A stretch of 64,000 bases of DNA from DATAPD01 sp036265385 (GCA_036265385.1 DATAPD010000015.1:310001-374000), one strand, 5' to 3'; numbered from the stretch's first letter, positions 31,868 to 40,998 are shown. The notes: generated by a model not told the origin, from the sequence alone. Numbers and translations are program-made.

Positions 31868-33356
31868 CCCGGTCGCGCCACCGCCGGTCGTGCCGCCGCC
31901 GCAACGACAGCGTTCGTTCGCGGGGCCAGTGGTTCTCATCCTGCTCGGGATCCTTTTCCTGATGGGCACGATGGGAATGCTGCATTGGGGAACGCTGGCA
32001 CACGTCTTCGCCCGCTTCTGGCCTGTGTTGCTGATCATCTGGGGCGTCATCAAGTTCCTGGAATATCAGCAGGCGCAACGTGCGGGAGTGCGGCCGCGCG
32101 GAATCGGTGTAGGCGGAGTGTTCCTGATCATCTTCCTCGTCGTCGCAGGCTTGATTGCTACGCAAGCCGCCAAGGTGAACTGGAATGCGATTGGGGATGA
32201 GATCAATATTGATGGCGAAGACTTCCCCGTGTTTGGGAACAGTTACGAGTACAGTGACGATCTCGAACAAGCCTTCCCTGCGGGCGGCAGCTTGCGAGTG
32301 AACGTAGAACGTGGAGCTATCACCATCAACACATCGACCGACAACAAGATTCATGTCTCCGTGCATAAACGAATTCGAGCTGATAAGCAGGAAGATGCGG
32401 ACAAGTACAACACGCAGACCAAACCTGAAATCGGCGTGAACGACAAAATCTTCACGATCAATGGAAACACCAACGGCGCGGGCGAGCACGGCGTAACGAC
32501 CGACATGGATATCACAATGCCGCGGAAAGCCGATGTCGTAATTACTTCGCATCGCGGCGATGTGGACATCACAGATCGAGAAGGCAATCTTCAGATTACG
32601 ACCCAACGCGGCACGGTTAGCCTGGAGAACATCACTGGCAATGTGGAATTGAACCTGTCCGGCACGTCGGTGCGAGCAGAAAAGGTCGGAGGAGACTTCG
32701 CGATTGATGGGCGGGCCAGTGAAGTGACGCTCTCCGAGATAAAGGGCTCGGTACGTTTGAACGGCGAATTCATGGAACACGTGCACCTTGCGAAAGTGGA
32801 TAAAACAGTTTCCTTCCGCTCATCGCGCACCGACATGGAGTTCTCGAAACTCGATGGCGATCTTGATCTTGATTCGAAAGACTTGCGGGCGAGTTCACTG
32901 ACTGGACCGATGCGGTTAACGACTCGTTCCAAGGACATTCAGTTAGAACAGTTGGCCGGCGACTTGCGATTGCAGGATTCGAATGGTGAAGTGAACGTCT
33001 CGTTCAGTTCACTGGGCAGCGTCCAGATCGAGAACCGAAAAGGTGACATTGACGTCGCTGTACCGGCGAAAGCAACTTTCCATTTGGAAGCGCGAAGCCG
33101 AGGCGGCGATATCGATACGGAATTTTCAGAGTTAAAGGTTGAAGAAAATCACAGCGATCATTCCGTGAACGGAAATGTCGGAGAAGGCGGACCGCGAATC
33201 GTAATCAACAACGAACACGGCAACATCACCTTGCGACGGGAATCGGTTTCTGTTCCGGTTCCTCCGACTCCTAGCACTCCACCTGCTGTGAATCGAGGCA
33301 AAATGCCAAAACCAGCAGTACCTGCGAAACCAGCACCGGATGTGACGGAAAATTAG
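31860..33356 (+). CDS. LiaF-type membrane segment plus DUF4097 beta-repeat protein
   Basis: 498 residues, overlapping the preceding gene by 8 bases. Residues about 20-100 hold three hydrophobic helices in DUF5668 style (VVLILLGILFLMGTMGMLHW, FLIIFLVVAGLIA). From about 130 to 460 there is the DUF4097 beta-helix-like repeat region: GAITINTSTDNKIHVSVHKR, ADVVITSHRGDVDITDRE, RKGDIDVAVPAKATFHLEAR. The C-terminus is Pro-rich. It is the last gene of the sigma operon; a strong terminator follows 26 bp later. DUF4097 proteins are predicted envelope-exposed adhesin-like or sensor parts. Confidence 0.86.
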   Translation: MASPVAPPPVVPPPQRQRSFAGPVVLILLGILFLMGTMGMLHWGTLAHVFARFWPVLLIIWGVIKFLEYQQAQRAGVRPRGIGVGGVFLIIFLVVAGLIATQAAKVNWNAIGDEINIDGEDFPVFGNSYEYSDDLEQAFPAGGSLRVNVERGAITINTSTDNKIHVSVHKRIRADKQEDADKYNTQTKPEIGVNDKIFTINGNTNGAGEHGVTTDMDITMPRKADVVITSHRGDVDITDREGNLQITTQRGTVSLENITGNVELNLSGTSVRAEKVGGDFAIDGRASEVTLSEIKGSVRLNGEFMEHVHLAKVDKTVSFRSSRTDMEFSKLDGDLDLDSKDLRASSLTGPMRLTTRSKDIQLEQLAGDLRLQDSNGEVNVSFSSLGSVQIENRKGDIDVAVPAKATFHLEARSRGGDIDTEFSELKVEENHSDHSVNGNVGEGGPRIVINNEHGNITLRRESVSVPVPPTPSTPPAVNRGKMPKPAVPAKPAPDVTEN

Positions 33357-33381
33357 AACCGGTTCACTCGATCTTCAACGT

Positions 33382-33407
33382 GCGGCAGGGACTCCCTGCC
33401 GCTTTTT
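33382..33407 (+). terminator. intrinsic terminator of the sigma operon
   Basis: GCGGCAGGG-ACT-CCCTGCCGC is a 9-bp perfect stem with a 3-nt loop followed at once by TTTTT. Confidence 0.93.
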
Positions 33408-33417
33408 GCTGAATGAA

Positions 33418-34116
33418 CTATTTTCCAGCTGCGACGTTCGCAAGTGCGTTCTGCACAAGTTGATCGACGCGCGCCAGTACGTCGTCCTCGGATAGATGAG
33501 TGGAGTCGATTACAGTAGCATCGGCTGCAGCGACCAGAGGAGAGTTGACGCGAGTGCGATCACGGCGATCGCGTTCGCGAAGCTCGGCGGCCATGGATTC
33601 GGCGGATTGGCCTTGAAGCGGATGCTGGAGCAGCCTTCGACGTTCACGCTCGACCGGGTCTGCATCGAGGAATACTTTTAGATCAGCATTCGGAAAGACC
33701 TTCGTCCCAATGTCTCGTCCTTCCATAACAATCCCACCGCCCGCACCCATTTCGCGCTGACGGGCGACCATCCATTCGCGAACCTTGGGGTGCACAGAGA
33801 CGCGTGACGCCGCTTCGGTTACGTCACGTTCGCGGATCCGCGAAGAAACGTCTTTGCCATCGAGAAGGACGCGATTACCCCCGATGGTCGGTTCCAGTTC
33901 GACATGGGATTCGTGCGCCATGGAAACGAGGGCAGCTTCGTCTTCGAAGGAGAGATCCCACTGAATGGCCTTAAGAGCAAGAGCGCGATACATCGCGCCG
34001 GTTTCGAGATTGACGTATCCAAGTTTGCGCGCCAGACGAGAAGCAATGGTGCTTTTTCCGGCGCCAGCAGGTCCGTCAATGGCAATGATGAGCTTGCGTG
34101 CGGGCGTTTGGGTCAT
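33418..34116 (-). CDS. cmk: cytidylate kinase
   Basis: 232 residues, normal length. It phosphorylates CMP/dCMP with ATP. The Walker A loop is IAIDGPAGAGKSTIASRLA; the CMP-binding region includes LGYVNLETGAMYRALA and EGRDIGTKVFPNADLKVFLD. The C-terminal region RDRRDRTRVNSPLVAAADA and the LID arginines (ERERRRL) are present. The start ATG at 34116 gives MTQTPARKLIIAIDG. It is a single gene here, convergent with the sigma operon, separated from it by the terminator. In many bacteria cmk sits with rpsA, which is not in this window. Confidence 0.96.
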   Translation of the reverse strand: MTQTPARKLIIAIDGPAGAGKSTIASRLARKLGYVNLETGAMYRALALKAIQWDLSFEDEAALVSMAHESHVELEPTIGGNRVLLDGKDVSSRIRERDVTEAASRVSVHPKVREWMVARQREMGAGGGIVMEGRDIGTKVFPNADLKVFLDADPVERERRRLLQHPLQGQSAESMAAELRERDRRDRTRVNSPLVAAADATVIDSTHLSEDDVLARVDQLVQNALANVAAGK

Positions 34117-34227
34117 TGAAGCGAAGGGGAATTGTACATGGTCGCGGAAACAAGACGGCAGGGTTTATCCATACAGGCCGAATCCGCCGTCAGACTGCGT
34201 CGCGAATGCAAGTCGATCTACCCGGAG

Positions 34228-34246
34228 ACGCAAAAATATTTTGCGT
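34228..34246. terminator. perfect AT-rich stem after the ABM-like gene
   Basis: ACGCAAAA-ATA-TTTTGCGT, 8-bp perfect stem, 5 bp from the stop of the minus-strand monooxygenase-like gene; could terminate it, though no T-tract beyond the stem is seen. Confidence 0.4.
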
Positions 34247-34250
34247 TTGG

Positions 34251-34562
34251 TCAGTGAATAAAGGACCCAAGAACTTCGTAGTGCTCAACCAGTGGCTGCT
34301 TCTCAAGCAGATAGCGATCGTCTTCGGGATAGTAGACCGCTTTTTCGTAGTCGGATCCGGCAAACGCCTTGATGGCGTCCCATGAATCCCAAAGCGTGAG
34401 CAACAAAAATTCGCACTTCCCCTCCGAGACGCGTCGCAGCGTGTACACACCGTGGTTACCCGGCGTGGAGGCGTACTCATTGAGACCAGTCTTCTTTAGG
34501 TACTCGTGGTAAATGTCTTTGTCAGCCTCACGAACAACGCCTTTCCAGATACGCGCAATCAT
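34251..34562 (-). CDS. ABM-domain (antibiotic biosynthesis monooxygenase-like) protein
   Basis: 103 residues from the ATG at 34562, which has GGAGGA 6 nt upstream; the longer frame to 34610 has none. The dimeric alpha/beta-barrel features are MIARIWKGVVREADKDIYHE, GVYTLRRVSEGKCEFLLLTL, WDSWDAIKAFAGSDYEKAVY, and YYPEDDRYLLEKQPLVEHYE. These proteins are small, often oligomeric, and may be quinone or heme-related oxygenases or simply structural; no cofactor motif is readable. It appears to be a single gene. Confidence 0.85.
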   Translation of the reverse strand: MIARIWKGVVREADKDIYHEYLKKTGLNEYASTPGNHGVYTLRRVSEGKCEFLLLTLWDSWDAIKAFAGSDYEKAVYYPEDDRYLLEKQPLVEHYEVLGSFIH

Positions 34563-34627
34563 CGGATTCCTCCGCAGCAGAGTTGGTATGCGGATTAGAC
34601 GAGAGGTCATAGAAAAAGAAGCATAAA

Positions 34628-34656
34628 GAAAAAGGCTCCCGGTTCAGCGGGAGCCT
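34628..34656 (-). terminator. intrinsic terminator for the 34675 gene
   Basis: AGGCTCCCG (34633-34641) and CGGGAGCCT (34648-34656) form a 9-bp perfect stem with a 6-nt loop; on the minus strand it is followed by TTTTTC. It lies 19 bp after the stop of the repeat protein gene. Confidence 0.9.
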
Positions 34657-34674
34657 GCAAGCGAGAGACGTCGT

Positions 34675-35262
34675 TTACCGGTGTTGCCGGTCATGTTTCT
34701 CGTGGTAGATGTCGCGCGATAAATGATTCTGCTGCCGATTGACCTTGGCTTTTTCTGCGGGCGTCAGAGTGCCGCCGTTTTCCGCGCGCATCTGGCGTGT
34801 CTCACGATTGAGAGCCGCTTCTTTTCGCTCGAGACGCGAGGCTTCGCGTGGAGTCAGGGAACCATTCTCGATGCCTTCACCAATTCGTCTCTGTTGATTC
34901 TCTTTGCGCTCCCCGATTTCGGTTCTGGGATGCATATTCTGGCGCTGTGCGTCATGCTTCGAAGCATAGATGCGGCGCGACATCACGTCCTGCTGATGGG
35001 TCAGGCGTGCGCGTTCCTGCGGCGTCAGGTTGCCGTCGGCTTTCATGCGCCGTTCTTCCCTGTTGATGGCAGCCTCTTTGCGCTCGAGTCGGGTTGCTTC
35101 TCCGGCTGTTAAAGAGCCATCTTCAACGCCTTCTCCAATTCGTTGCTGCTGGTTCTGTTCACGCTGATCAATGCGCGGAGAATTTGTATTCTGCGCGGTT
35201 GCGGGCAGCACGAAGGCCGCCAGGGCTGCAGTCATAAGTAAGCTTTTTGGGACGTTCTTCAT
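34675..35262 (-). CDS. exported protein with two tandem ~75-residue repeats
   Basis: 195 residues. Signal peptide MKNVPKSLLMTAALAAFVLP..AQ. Two copies follow: one starting near residue 38 (QQQRIGEGVEDGSLTAGEAT, RLERKEAAINREERRMKADG) and one near 120 (QQRRIGEGIENGSLTPREAS, RLERKEAALNRETRQMRAEN). Both end in a Q-x-x-S-R-x-I-Y-x-x-K-H-D motif. The repeats are highly charged and helical, rich in Arg, Glu and Gln, so an extended coiled or nucleic-acid-like binding surface is possible. Function is unknown to me. A GAGGAG lies 11 nt before the ATG at 35262. A clear terminator follows. Confidence 0.8.
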   Translation of the reverse strand: MKNVPKSLLMTAALAAFVLPATAQNTNSPRIDQREQNQQQRIGEGVEDGSLTAGEATRLERKEAAINREERRMKADGNLTPQERARLTHQQDVMSRRIYASKHDAQRQNMHPRTEIGERKENQQRRIGEGIENGSLTPREASRLERKEAALNRETRQMRAENGGTLTPAEKAKVNRQQNHLSRDIYHEKHDRQHR

Positions 35263-35438
35263 GTCTTGATATCTCCTCTGTCGCTGGTTGATGCCTCGCA
35301 GCTCTTCGGCCGCTCATTTCCCTCAAACACGGGGCTTCGGGAAATGTTGCGACAAGTATTGCGGACGAACCAGCAGAAACCGGTAACGTTACCGGTTACC
35401 AAAGGAGCGGAACTGCAGGCCAGACGCGGGTTTTGGCC

Positions 35439-36767
35439 TTAATGGACGCCCAGCGCTGATGGAGTGTTTGGCTGCATCGGTATCATGTTTTCTTTTTTCC
35501 AACGCATGGCGGCGGTGATGCGCGTGCGACCGCTCGGATGATCGAAGAAAAAGATTTCTTCGAGCCGTCCGGGATCGAGCTTGCGATAGTCGCCCAGTTT
35601 CAAATCGACGGCGGCCTCGCCATCCGGCTGTCGACTGGCATTCAGCCCGAAAATGTCGGCTTCGTATTCCTGGCCGCGAACCCAGCTGTTGGTGATGGGA
35701 GTAGTCACGAATGAAAACAACGAGAGCAGGAGCACAGCTAACGGGAGGACGGCGATATCGGTCATGCTGCGAATTCCCCATCGGCTGCCCCAGCGAGCCA
35801 GACACCAGTTCACGCTCCAGTTCAGGAAGGCAAAACCAGCGGCGAATAGAACTCCGAAGAAAAGCAGACTCTTGTAAATGTGATTCATCACGTAATGTCC
35901 CATCTCATGTCCCATGACGGCCTGGATTTCTTCCGGAGTGCAACGCCGCAGAAGGTTATCGTTCAACGTGACGCGCTCGGTGCCCAGAAATCCGCTCACT
36001 GACGCGATCGGATTGGCGTGACGCGTCCACCTGGTACACGTCGTTCGCCGGAATTCCGTTGGCATGAGCCATGCTGAGGATGGATTTTTTGATTTTCTCG
36101 TCAGCCAGAGGCGTGTATTTGTTGAAACGAGGCGCGATCAGGATGGGATAAAGCAGAACGATCACTGCCTGAAAGATGATCGCGACAACTGCTCCCCAGA
36201 TCCACCAATTTTTACCGAGGCGGCGCACAATCGCGAACAATCCGGTTACGGCGATTGCACCAATGATGAGTCCGATGACAAGAGAAATGAGGAACTCAAC
36301 GAACCAGGACCGAAAGTTTGGTTCAGCAGTGCATATTTGTGCTCCCGGAAATAGCCTTCGTATACCGTCATGGGAAACTGCAGCACGGTAGATACAAAAG
36401 CGAATGGAAGGAAGTAAAGAAGGCTCTGAAGATTTCTGCGTTGCGTGATTCGTTCCGCCCAATCGCGGATGCGCGCGGAGAATCGACTCTGGAGCATCCA
36501 AAGGAGGATTGCAGCAGAAATCAAAAAGTCCCAGAGCTGGAGCCAATAGCCGCCTTCGAAGTAAGCATCGGATCTTGCCTTCTTCTCCGGCGGAACCGAA
36601 GCGAGCCATGCATCCGTTGCAGTTTTCACATCGAAGTTTGGTCCGGCTTGCGCAGCGGCCGGAATATTGAGGACAGGCGGAGACGATGGTTCCTTCGTTT
36701 GCGCCAACGCAGCATACGACAAGCATGTGACGAAGATGAAGAGGACGAAGTAGCGGAACAATTTCAT
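35439..36767 (-). pseudogene. M48/Ste24-like zinc metallopeptidase, broken by two frameshifts
   Basis: Read from ATG 36767 (GGAG 7 nt upstream) the gene begins MKLFRYFVLFIFVTCLSYA, a signal-like hydrophobic start. It continues to KYALLNQTFG near 36310, where one base seems lost; the sequence then resumes in another frame as WFVEFLISLVIGLIIGAI. A second frame change near 36020 separates VYQVDASRQS from VSGFLGTERVTLN, in keeping with an 8-nt deletion where relatives have an SAN-type segment. The last segment retains HEMGH (zinc motif) and RGQEYEADIFGL. A complete Ste24-type peptidase would otherwise be about 440 residues. It follows dppC closely (26 bp), so it was part of that operon. Confidence 0.85.
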
Positions 36768-36792
36768 TACGTTCTCCATATCGGATGGGTGA

Positions 36793-37650
36793 TCACAAAC
36801 CAGCCTCGATGCGAGACCGTGGATCTAGTACATCGCGCAACGCGTCTCCAATAAAGTTGAAAGCCAGAACAGCCAGCATGACCGCACCGGCCGGGAACAA
36901 TACCAGATGCGGAGCGTCGAACAGATGCGAACGCGCATCGTTAAGCATCGACCCCCAGCTCGCAGTGGGAGGCGGAACTCCCAAACCGAGAAAGCTCATG
37001 GTCGCCTCGGCCAAGATCGCTCCAGCCATGCCGATCGCTGCCTGCACAATTACGGGCTGAATGATGTTAGGCAAAATGTGACGCGTGACGATGCGAAGGT
37101 CGCTGGCTCCGAGAGCACGCGCGGCTTCGACATATTCCTTTTCTCGCGTGGCGAGCACTTGAGCGCGAACCAGGCGCGCGTAGCCCACCCACCCTCCGAT
37201 GGAGAGAGCAAGCACAAGATTGAAGATGCCAGGTCCGCGAAAGGCGACAAAAGCAATCGCAATGAGAATCCCCGGAAACGAGAGAAACGCATTCATGAGA
37301 ACGATATTGACGAAGCGGTCGATGCGACCGCCGTAATAGCCAGCCAATGATCCGACGATGAGTCCGAGAAAAAGTGAGCACACAACGACACTCGCGCCGA
37401 CGAACATAGAAATTCGAGCGCCATAGATAAGACGCGAGAGGATGTCGCGGCCAAGTTCGTCGGTTCCCGCCCAGTGCGCGGCCGAGGGTGGATCGAGTCG
37501 GTTGGGCAACTCGATGAAAGCAGGATCGTGCGGCGAAATAAGCGGCGCAAAGAGAGCGCAGATGAGGAAGAACGCGACCAGAATGACGCCAATCGTGGCA
37601 AGAACGTTGTGACGGGCGAGACGGGGAAGCGAGATGGGATTACTCGACAA
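36793..37650 (-). CDS. ABC peptide/oligopeptide transporter permease, DppC/OppC type
   Basis: 285 residues with an N-terminal helix (VLATIGVILVAFFLICALF), an OppC N-terminal motif (HDPAFIELPNRLDPPS), and six transmembrane segments. The EAA loop is YVEAARALGASDLRIVTRHI, which contacts the ATPase. LIYGARISMFVGASVVV and SFLGLGVPPPTASWGSMLND are also family blocks. It forms a permease pair with the DppB-like protein; the ATPases and the binding protein are not in this window. The gene starts 18 bp after the stop of the inserted exported protein. Confidence 0.93.
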   Translation of the reverse strand: MSSNPISLPRLARHNVLATIGVILVAFFLICALFAPLISPHDPAFIELPNRLDPPSAAHWAGTDELGRDILSRLIYGARISMFVGASVVVCSLFLGLIVGSLAGYYGGRIDRFVNIVLMNAFLSFPGILIAIAFVAFRGPGIFNLVLALSIGGWVGYARLVRAQVLATREKEYVEAARALGASDLRIVTRHILPNIIQPVIVQAAIGMAGAILAEATMSFLGLGVPPPTASWGSMLNDARSHLFDAPHLVLFPAGAVMLAVLAFNFIGDALRDVLDPRSRIEAGL

Positions 37651-37668
37651 GATTTTAGATTGAGCAGT

Positions 37669-38424
37669 TCAGGATAACCACGCAAGCAGCGCACATCGCA
37701 CTTTCCATGTATCGTTGCCTTTCTCGAGTAGTAAAAAGTAACCTTCTCCTCCCACACGATCCGGTATCACATAGCCAATTTCGACTACGGCTTGCGTGTG
37801 TTCATTATTAAAACCAACTCCAGAAAGTTCGATGACCGCATTGTCACCGTAACTACGCAGGAATTTCTTCCTGAAATCTCGATACGATTTTTCCTCACCA
37901 GCTCCCAGTCGCTGCCAGTCTTCCGCGGTAATAACTATGGTTTTCGCGCTGACCTTAAACGCATTCTGCAAGACTGCCGGTTTATAGCATTCGTGTACCC
38001 ATGAGACTATCGTTTCTTTCGAGATTTGCTGAGCGAAGTCGGCTGGGTTCAGGAGAATTCTCTTGTCATGCTCTTTGAGCCATCGCGATTTCTCGCGAAC
38101 CTTATCAGGATCGATTCGGCGTGTGAGGGCCGGATCTCTTACTTGTGGCATAGGCGTTGGATGGCGAACCTCATCCAGCGCAGCCTGAATGTTATCGTGC
38201 CAAGTTGTCTCTCCATCAATTAGCAGTAGAGATGGCGCTCCCATGACCGTCGTGCTGAAATGTTGAAGAGCAGCTGAAAAGACTGAATATTTCTCGTCGT
38301 CAATCTTCGTTCGAATCGTCTGGGATCCGACGAGCGAACCAACGGCAAACAATTGTCCGAACAAACAACAAACTGCAGCACGTCTTATCGGTGACAAATA
38401 GCGATTTGGATTCAGCTTTCTCAT
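37669..38424 (-). CDS. exported protein of unknown function between dppB and dppC
   Basis: 251 residues from an ATG at 38424 that overlaps the dppB stop (CAATGA). The longer frame to 38859 only runs antisense-in-phase inside dppB and is rejected. A hydrophobic N-terminal segment (RAAVCCLFGQLFAVGSLVGS) suggests export or anchoring. The C-terminal half contains VIELSGVGFNNEHTQAVVEI and GYFLLLEKGNDTWKV, a pattern of short exported proteins with SxVGF...ALV and W-x-V motifs that I know only as uncharacterised. It may assist substrate binding for the permease; its coupling to both permease genes suggests this, but it is inference. Confidence 0.75.
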   Translation of the reverse strand: MRKLNPNRYLSPIRRAAVCCLFGQLFAVGSLVGSQTIRTKIDDEKYSVFSAALQHFSTTVMGAPSLLLIDGETTWHDNIQAALDEVRHPTPMPQVRDPALTRRIDPDKVREKSRWLKEHDKRILLNPADFAQQISKETIVSWVHECYKPAVLQNAFKVSAKTIVITAEDWQRLGAGEEKSYRDFRKKFLRSYGDNAVIELSGVGFNNEHTQAVVEIGYVIPDRVGGEGYFLLLEKGNDTWKVRCALLAWLS

Positions 38425-39338
38425 TGCCGTATCCTCGGGTTCACAAGCGAGTATGCAAAGTCTGTCAGGAAGTTCACTGCGACATACGTCAATCCGATTG
38501 CCAGAATGCATCCCTGCACTAGGTAATAATCTCGATTGCCGATTGCCTGTACGGTCAAACGTCCAATGCCAGGCCAGGAAAAAATCGTTTCTGTCACGAT
38601 CGCACCTGCGAGCAGCGCACCGAATTGCAGCCCCAGAACCGTGATGATCGGGATCAGCGCATTGCGCAACGCGTGGCGATAGACAACCGTGTCCTCGTTC
38701 AAACCTTTTGCTCGGGCCGTGCGGATGTAGTCCTGTCCGAGTTCTTCGAGCATCGAAGTTCGAACCATCCGGGTAAGAATGGCGGCCAGCGCACCTCCCA
38801 TAGTGATTGCAGGCAGAACCAGATGAGCGAGCGAGCCGGAACCGGAGACCGGGAGCCATCCTAACTTGATCGCGAACAGAAGTATGAGCACGGGGCCGAG
38901 CGCGAAATTAGGAAAGGACAAACCAAAAAGGCTAATCACGCTGAGTGTGCGGTCGTCCCATTGATTGCGATGCCTAGCGGAGCGAACTCCCGCGGGGATG
39001 GCCAGAACAATCGCCACGAGAAGCGATGCCAAAGTGAGTTGAAGCGTGTAGGGATAGCGTTGCGCGATCAGATGGCTGACTCCCTGATTCAGACGAAGGG
39101 AGCGGCCAAGATCTCCGTGAAGAACTCCCTTCCAGTAATTCAAGTATTGCTGCGTGAGAGGAACATCGAGACCGTAGGCGTGGCGGGTCGCTTCGATGTC
39201 CGCCGAAGCTGCTCCCTCACCCAGCATCTGCTGGACCGGATCTCCGGGAACGAAATGGATCAGAAGAAAAACGATCGAAACAACCAGCCAGATCACCGGC
39301 AGTGTGAAGAGTAATCGATGGAGAACGTAGCGAAACAT
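38421..39338 (-). CDS. ABC peptide/oligopeptide transporter permease, DppB/OppB type
   Basis: 305 residues with the BPD_transp_1 fold. N-terminal helix FRYVLHRLLFTLPVIWLVVS, then HFVPGDPVQQMLGEGAAS as in DppB proteins, and an EAA loop (ELGQDYIRTARAKGLNEDTV). C-terminal blocks include GALLAGAIVTETIFSWPGIG and YVAVNFLTDFAYSLVNPRIR. It pairs with DppC to form the membrane channel for a peptide or nickel-like substrate. It is the first gene of the four-gene operon dppB-exported protein-dppC-M48 remnant. Confidence 0.93.
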   Translation of the reverse strand: MFRYVLHRLLFTLPVIWLVVSIVFLLIHFVPGDPVQQMLGEGAASADIEATRHAYGLDVPLTQQYLNYWKGVLHGDLGRSLRLNQGVSHLIAQRYPYTLQLTLASLLVAIVLAIPAGVRSARHRNQWDDRTLSVISLFGLSFPNFALGPVLILLFAIKLGWLPVSGSGSLAHLVLPAITMGGALAAILTRMVRTSMLEELGQDYIRTARAKGLNEDTVVYRHALRNALIPIITVLGLQFGALLAGAIVTETIFSWPGIGRLTVQAIGNRDYYLVQGCILAIGLTYVAVNFLTDFAYSLVNPRIRQ

Positions 39339-39444
39339 GGATCACGCAGGCGTCAGGTTTCAGGTCTCCAGGCAAAGCTCTATGCTGGGAAGAGCGAGAG
39401 TAACACAGCCAGTTGATTTATCCGTGAGCAGCTCGCGCGCTAGT

Positions 39445-40833
39445 TCACGCCGTATTGCTGAATGGACGGGAGCTTGCTTTTTCTTCCTCGGCAGGAGCGT
39501 GCTCAATGCGGACTCGTGCGATGCGATGTCCTTCCATTGCCTCTACCGTAAAACGATGCCCTTCGTAGTCGAAGAAATCGCCAATTCGTGGGATCCTTTG
39601 CAAGCGAGCCATAACAAAACCAGCGAGTGTTTCGAAGCTGCCGTTACGCGGGAGAACCAGGTTGTGCTGACTCTCGAGATCCAGGAGATTGTAGGAGCCC
39701 TCAAAGATTAACGGCGCATCTGTACCTAAAGGTGGCTGCTTCGGCGGAGGCACATCGAACTCGTCCTCCAACTCGCCGACGATCTGCTCAAGTACATCTT
39801 CAACAGTGACTACGCCGGCTGTCGATCCGAACTCATCGACCACCACGGCTAGATGCCGTTTGCGTTCGCGGAACTCGGTTAAGAGATCGGTAAGCGGCTT
39901 CGTTTCGGGAACGACGAGCACATCATGCATGATCTGGCTGATCTGCATGATTGCAATCCGCTGGGCCGTCGCGGAGGTAGGACTCGATGCCAGGCGAAGT
40001 CGTGTCCATCGCATTAAGTCTTTTGCGTAAAGAACGCCGATGATGTGCTCAGGCCCTCGTTGCGGGTCGTACACAGGGATGCGCGAATGCTGCTCTTCGA
40101 CCACGCGAGCCAGAGCTTCGTCGAGGCTCAAGTCCGCGGGAAGAGAAAATATCTTCGTACGTGGAACCATGACCTCGCGAACGGACACATTCTCAAGATC
40201 GAGCGAGTTCAGAATCATTTCCTCAGGAACAGCTGCCAATTGGCCGAACTGATGAGAAGCAGTCACGATCAGGCGCAATTCGTCTGGCGAGTGCACAGCC
40301 CCGTGGCGAATTTCGCGAAGCCCCAAAGCGCGCAGGACGCCTTTGGCGGCGCCGGTCATTGCGAAAACTAGCGGCCGGGTAATCGTGAGAAAAACATCCA
40401 TAGGTCCAGCAACGGCCAGGGCGACGCGCTCAGCGCGTTGCAGGGCCAGCGACTTTGGAACTAACTCGCCAAGGATCACGTGCAGGCCAGTGATCAGGAT
40501 GAAAGCTACAACGATCGCGATCGCGTGCGAATAAACTGCGGCGTAAGGAATCTTGCCGATCGTTCCCTGAATGAGGGTAGCCAGCAGAGGTTCGCCGACC
40601 CAGCCAAGCGCTAAGCTAGCGACCGTCACCCCAAGTTGAACTCCGTTCACGACCTGATCCAGGTGCTGGTGGAGTTTGAGGACAGTTCGGGCGCCGATGC
40701 GGTGGGCTTCAATCAGCTGAAGAATGCGCGTCTCGCGCACGCTCACGAGAGCAAACTCGGCTGCTGCGAAAAAAGCGTTGGCTGCCACCAGGAGCATGAT
40801 GAACAATACCCGGAGCAGCACATAGGCAATCAT
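39445..40833 (-). CDS. CorC/HlyC-type DUF21-CBS-domain membrane protein
   Basis: 462 residues. DUF21 domain of three to four helices (about 1-190: LFIMLLVAANAFFAAAEFAL, ETRILQLI, GWVGEPLLATLIQG). Two CBS domains (about 210-340) with REVMVPRTKIFSLPADLSLD, HSRIPVYDP and VVVDEFGSTAGVVTVEDVLE. A C-terminal CorC_HlyC domain (about 360-450: ETLAGFVMARLQRIPRIGD). Members of this family are linked to Mg2+/Co2+ efflux or resistance; the label hemolysin is historical. It is a single gene here and distinct from the partial relative at 63116. Confidence 0.93.
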   Translation of the reverse strand: MIAYVLLRVLFIMLLVAANAFFAAAEFALVSVRETRILQLIEAHRIGARTVLKLHQHLDQVVNGVQLGVTVASLALGWVGEPLLATLIQGTIGKIPYAAVYSHAIAIVVAFILITGLHVILGELVPKSLALQRAERVALAVAGPMDVFLTITRPLVFAMTGAAKGVLRALGLREIRHGAVHSPDELRLIVTASHQFGQLAAVPEEMILNSLDLENVSVREVMVPRTKIFSLPADLSLDEALARVVEEQHSRIPVYDPQRGPEHIIGVLYAKDLMRWTRLRLASSPTSATAQRIAIMQISQIMHDVLVVPETKPLTDLLTEFRERKRHLAVVVDEFGSTAGVVTVEDVLEQIVGELEDEFDVPPPKQPPLGTDAPLIFEGSYNLLDLESQHNLVLPRNGSFETLAGFVMARLQRIPRIGDFFDYEGHRFTVEAMEGHRIARVRIEHAPAEEEKASSRPFSNTA

Positions 40834-40960
40834 GGGATTTCGTCATTCTACCTTGGGTAGGCCGCTGGAGGGGACAGAGTCTTGTAAAGATCCATGTAAT
40901 TCAACGACTTAGAAGGCCTAAATTCGCCTTCCGGGCAGGTGGTCCGGACTAAAAGTCAAA

Positions 40961-40998
40961 AAAGCGTGCGGCCGGGGAATTTGCCTCGCTTTCTTTTT
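40961..40998 (+). terminator. weak stem-loop plus T-run upstream of the HlyD gene
   Basis: AAAGCG (40961-40966) pairs with CGCTTT (40987-40992), followed by CTTTTTAA. Long loop and short stem make it a low-confidence terminator or leader structure. Confidence 0.3.

Noticed and set aside
38425..38859. Upstream extension of the exported protein between dppB and dppC
   Set aside because: It lies wholly inside dppB in another frame; the ATG at 38424 overlapping the dppB stop is the sensible start.
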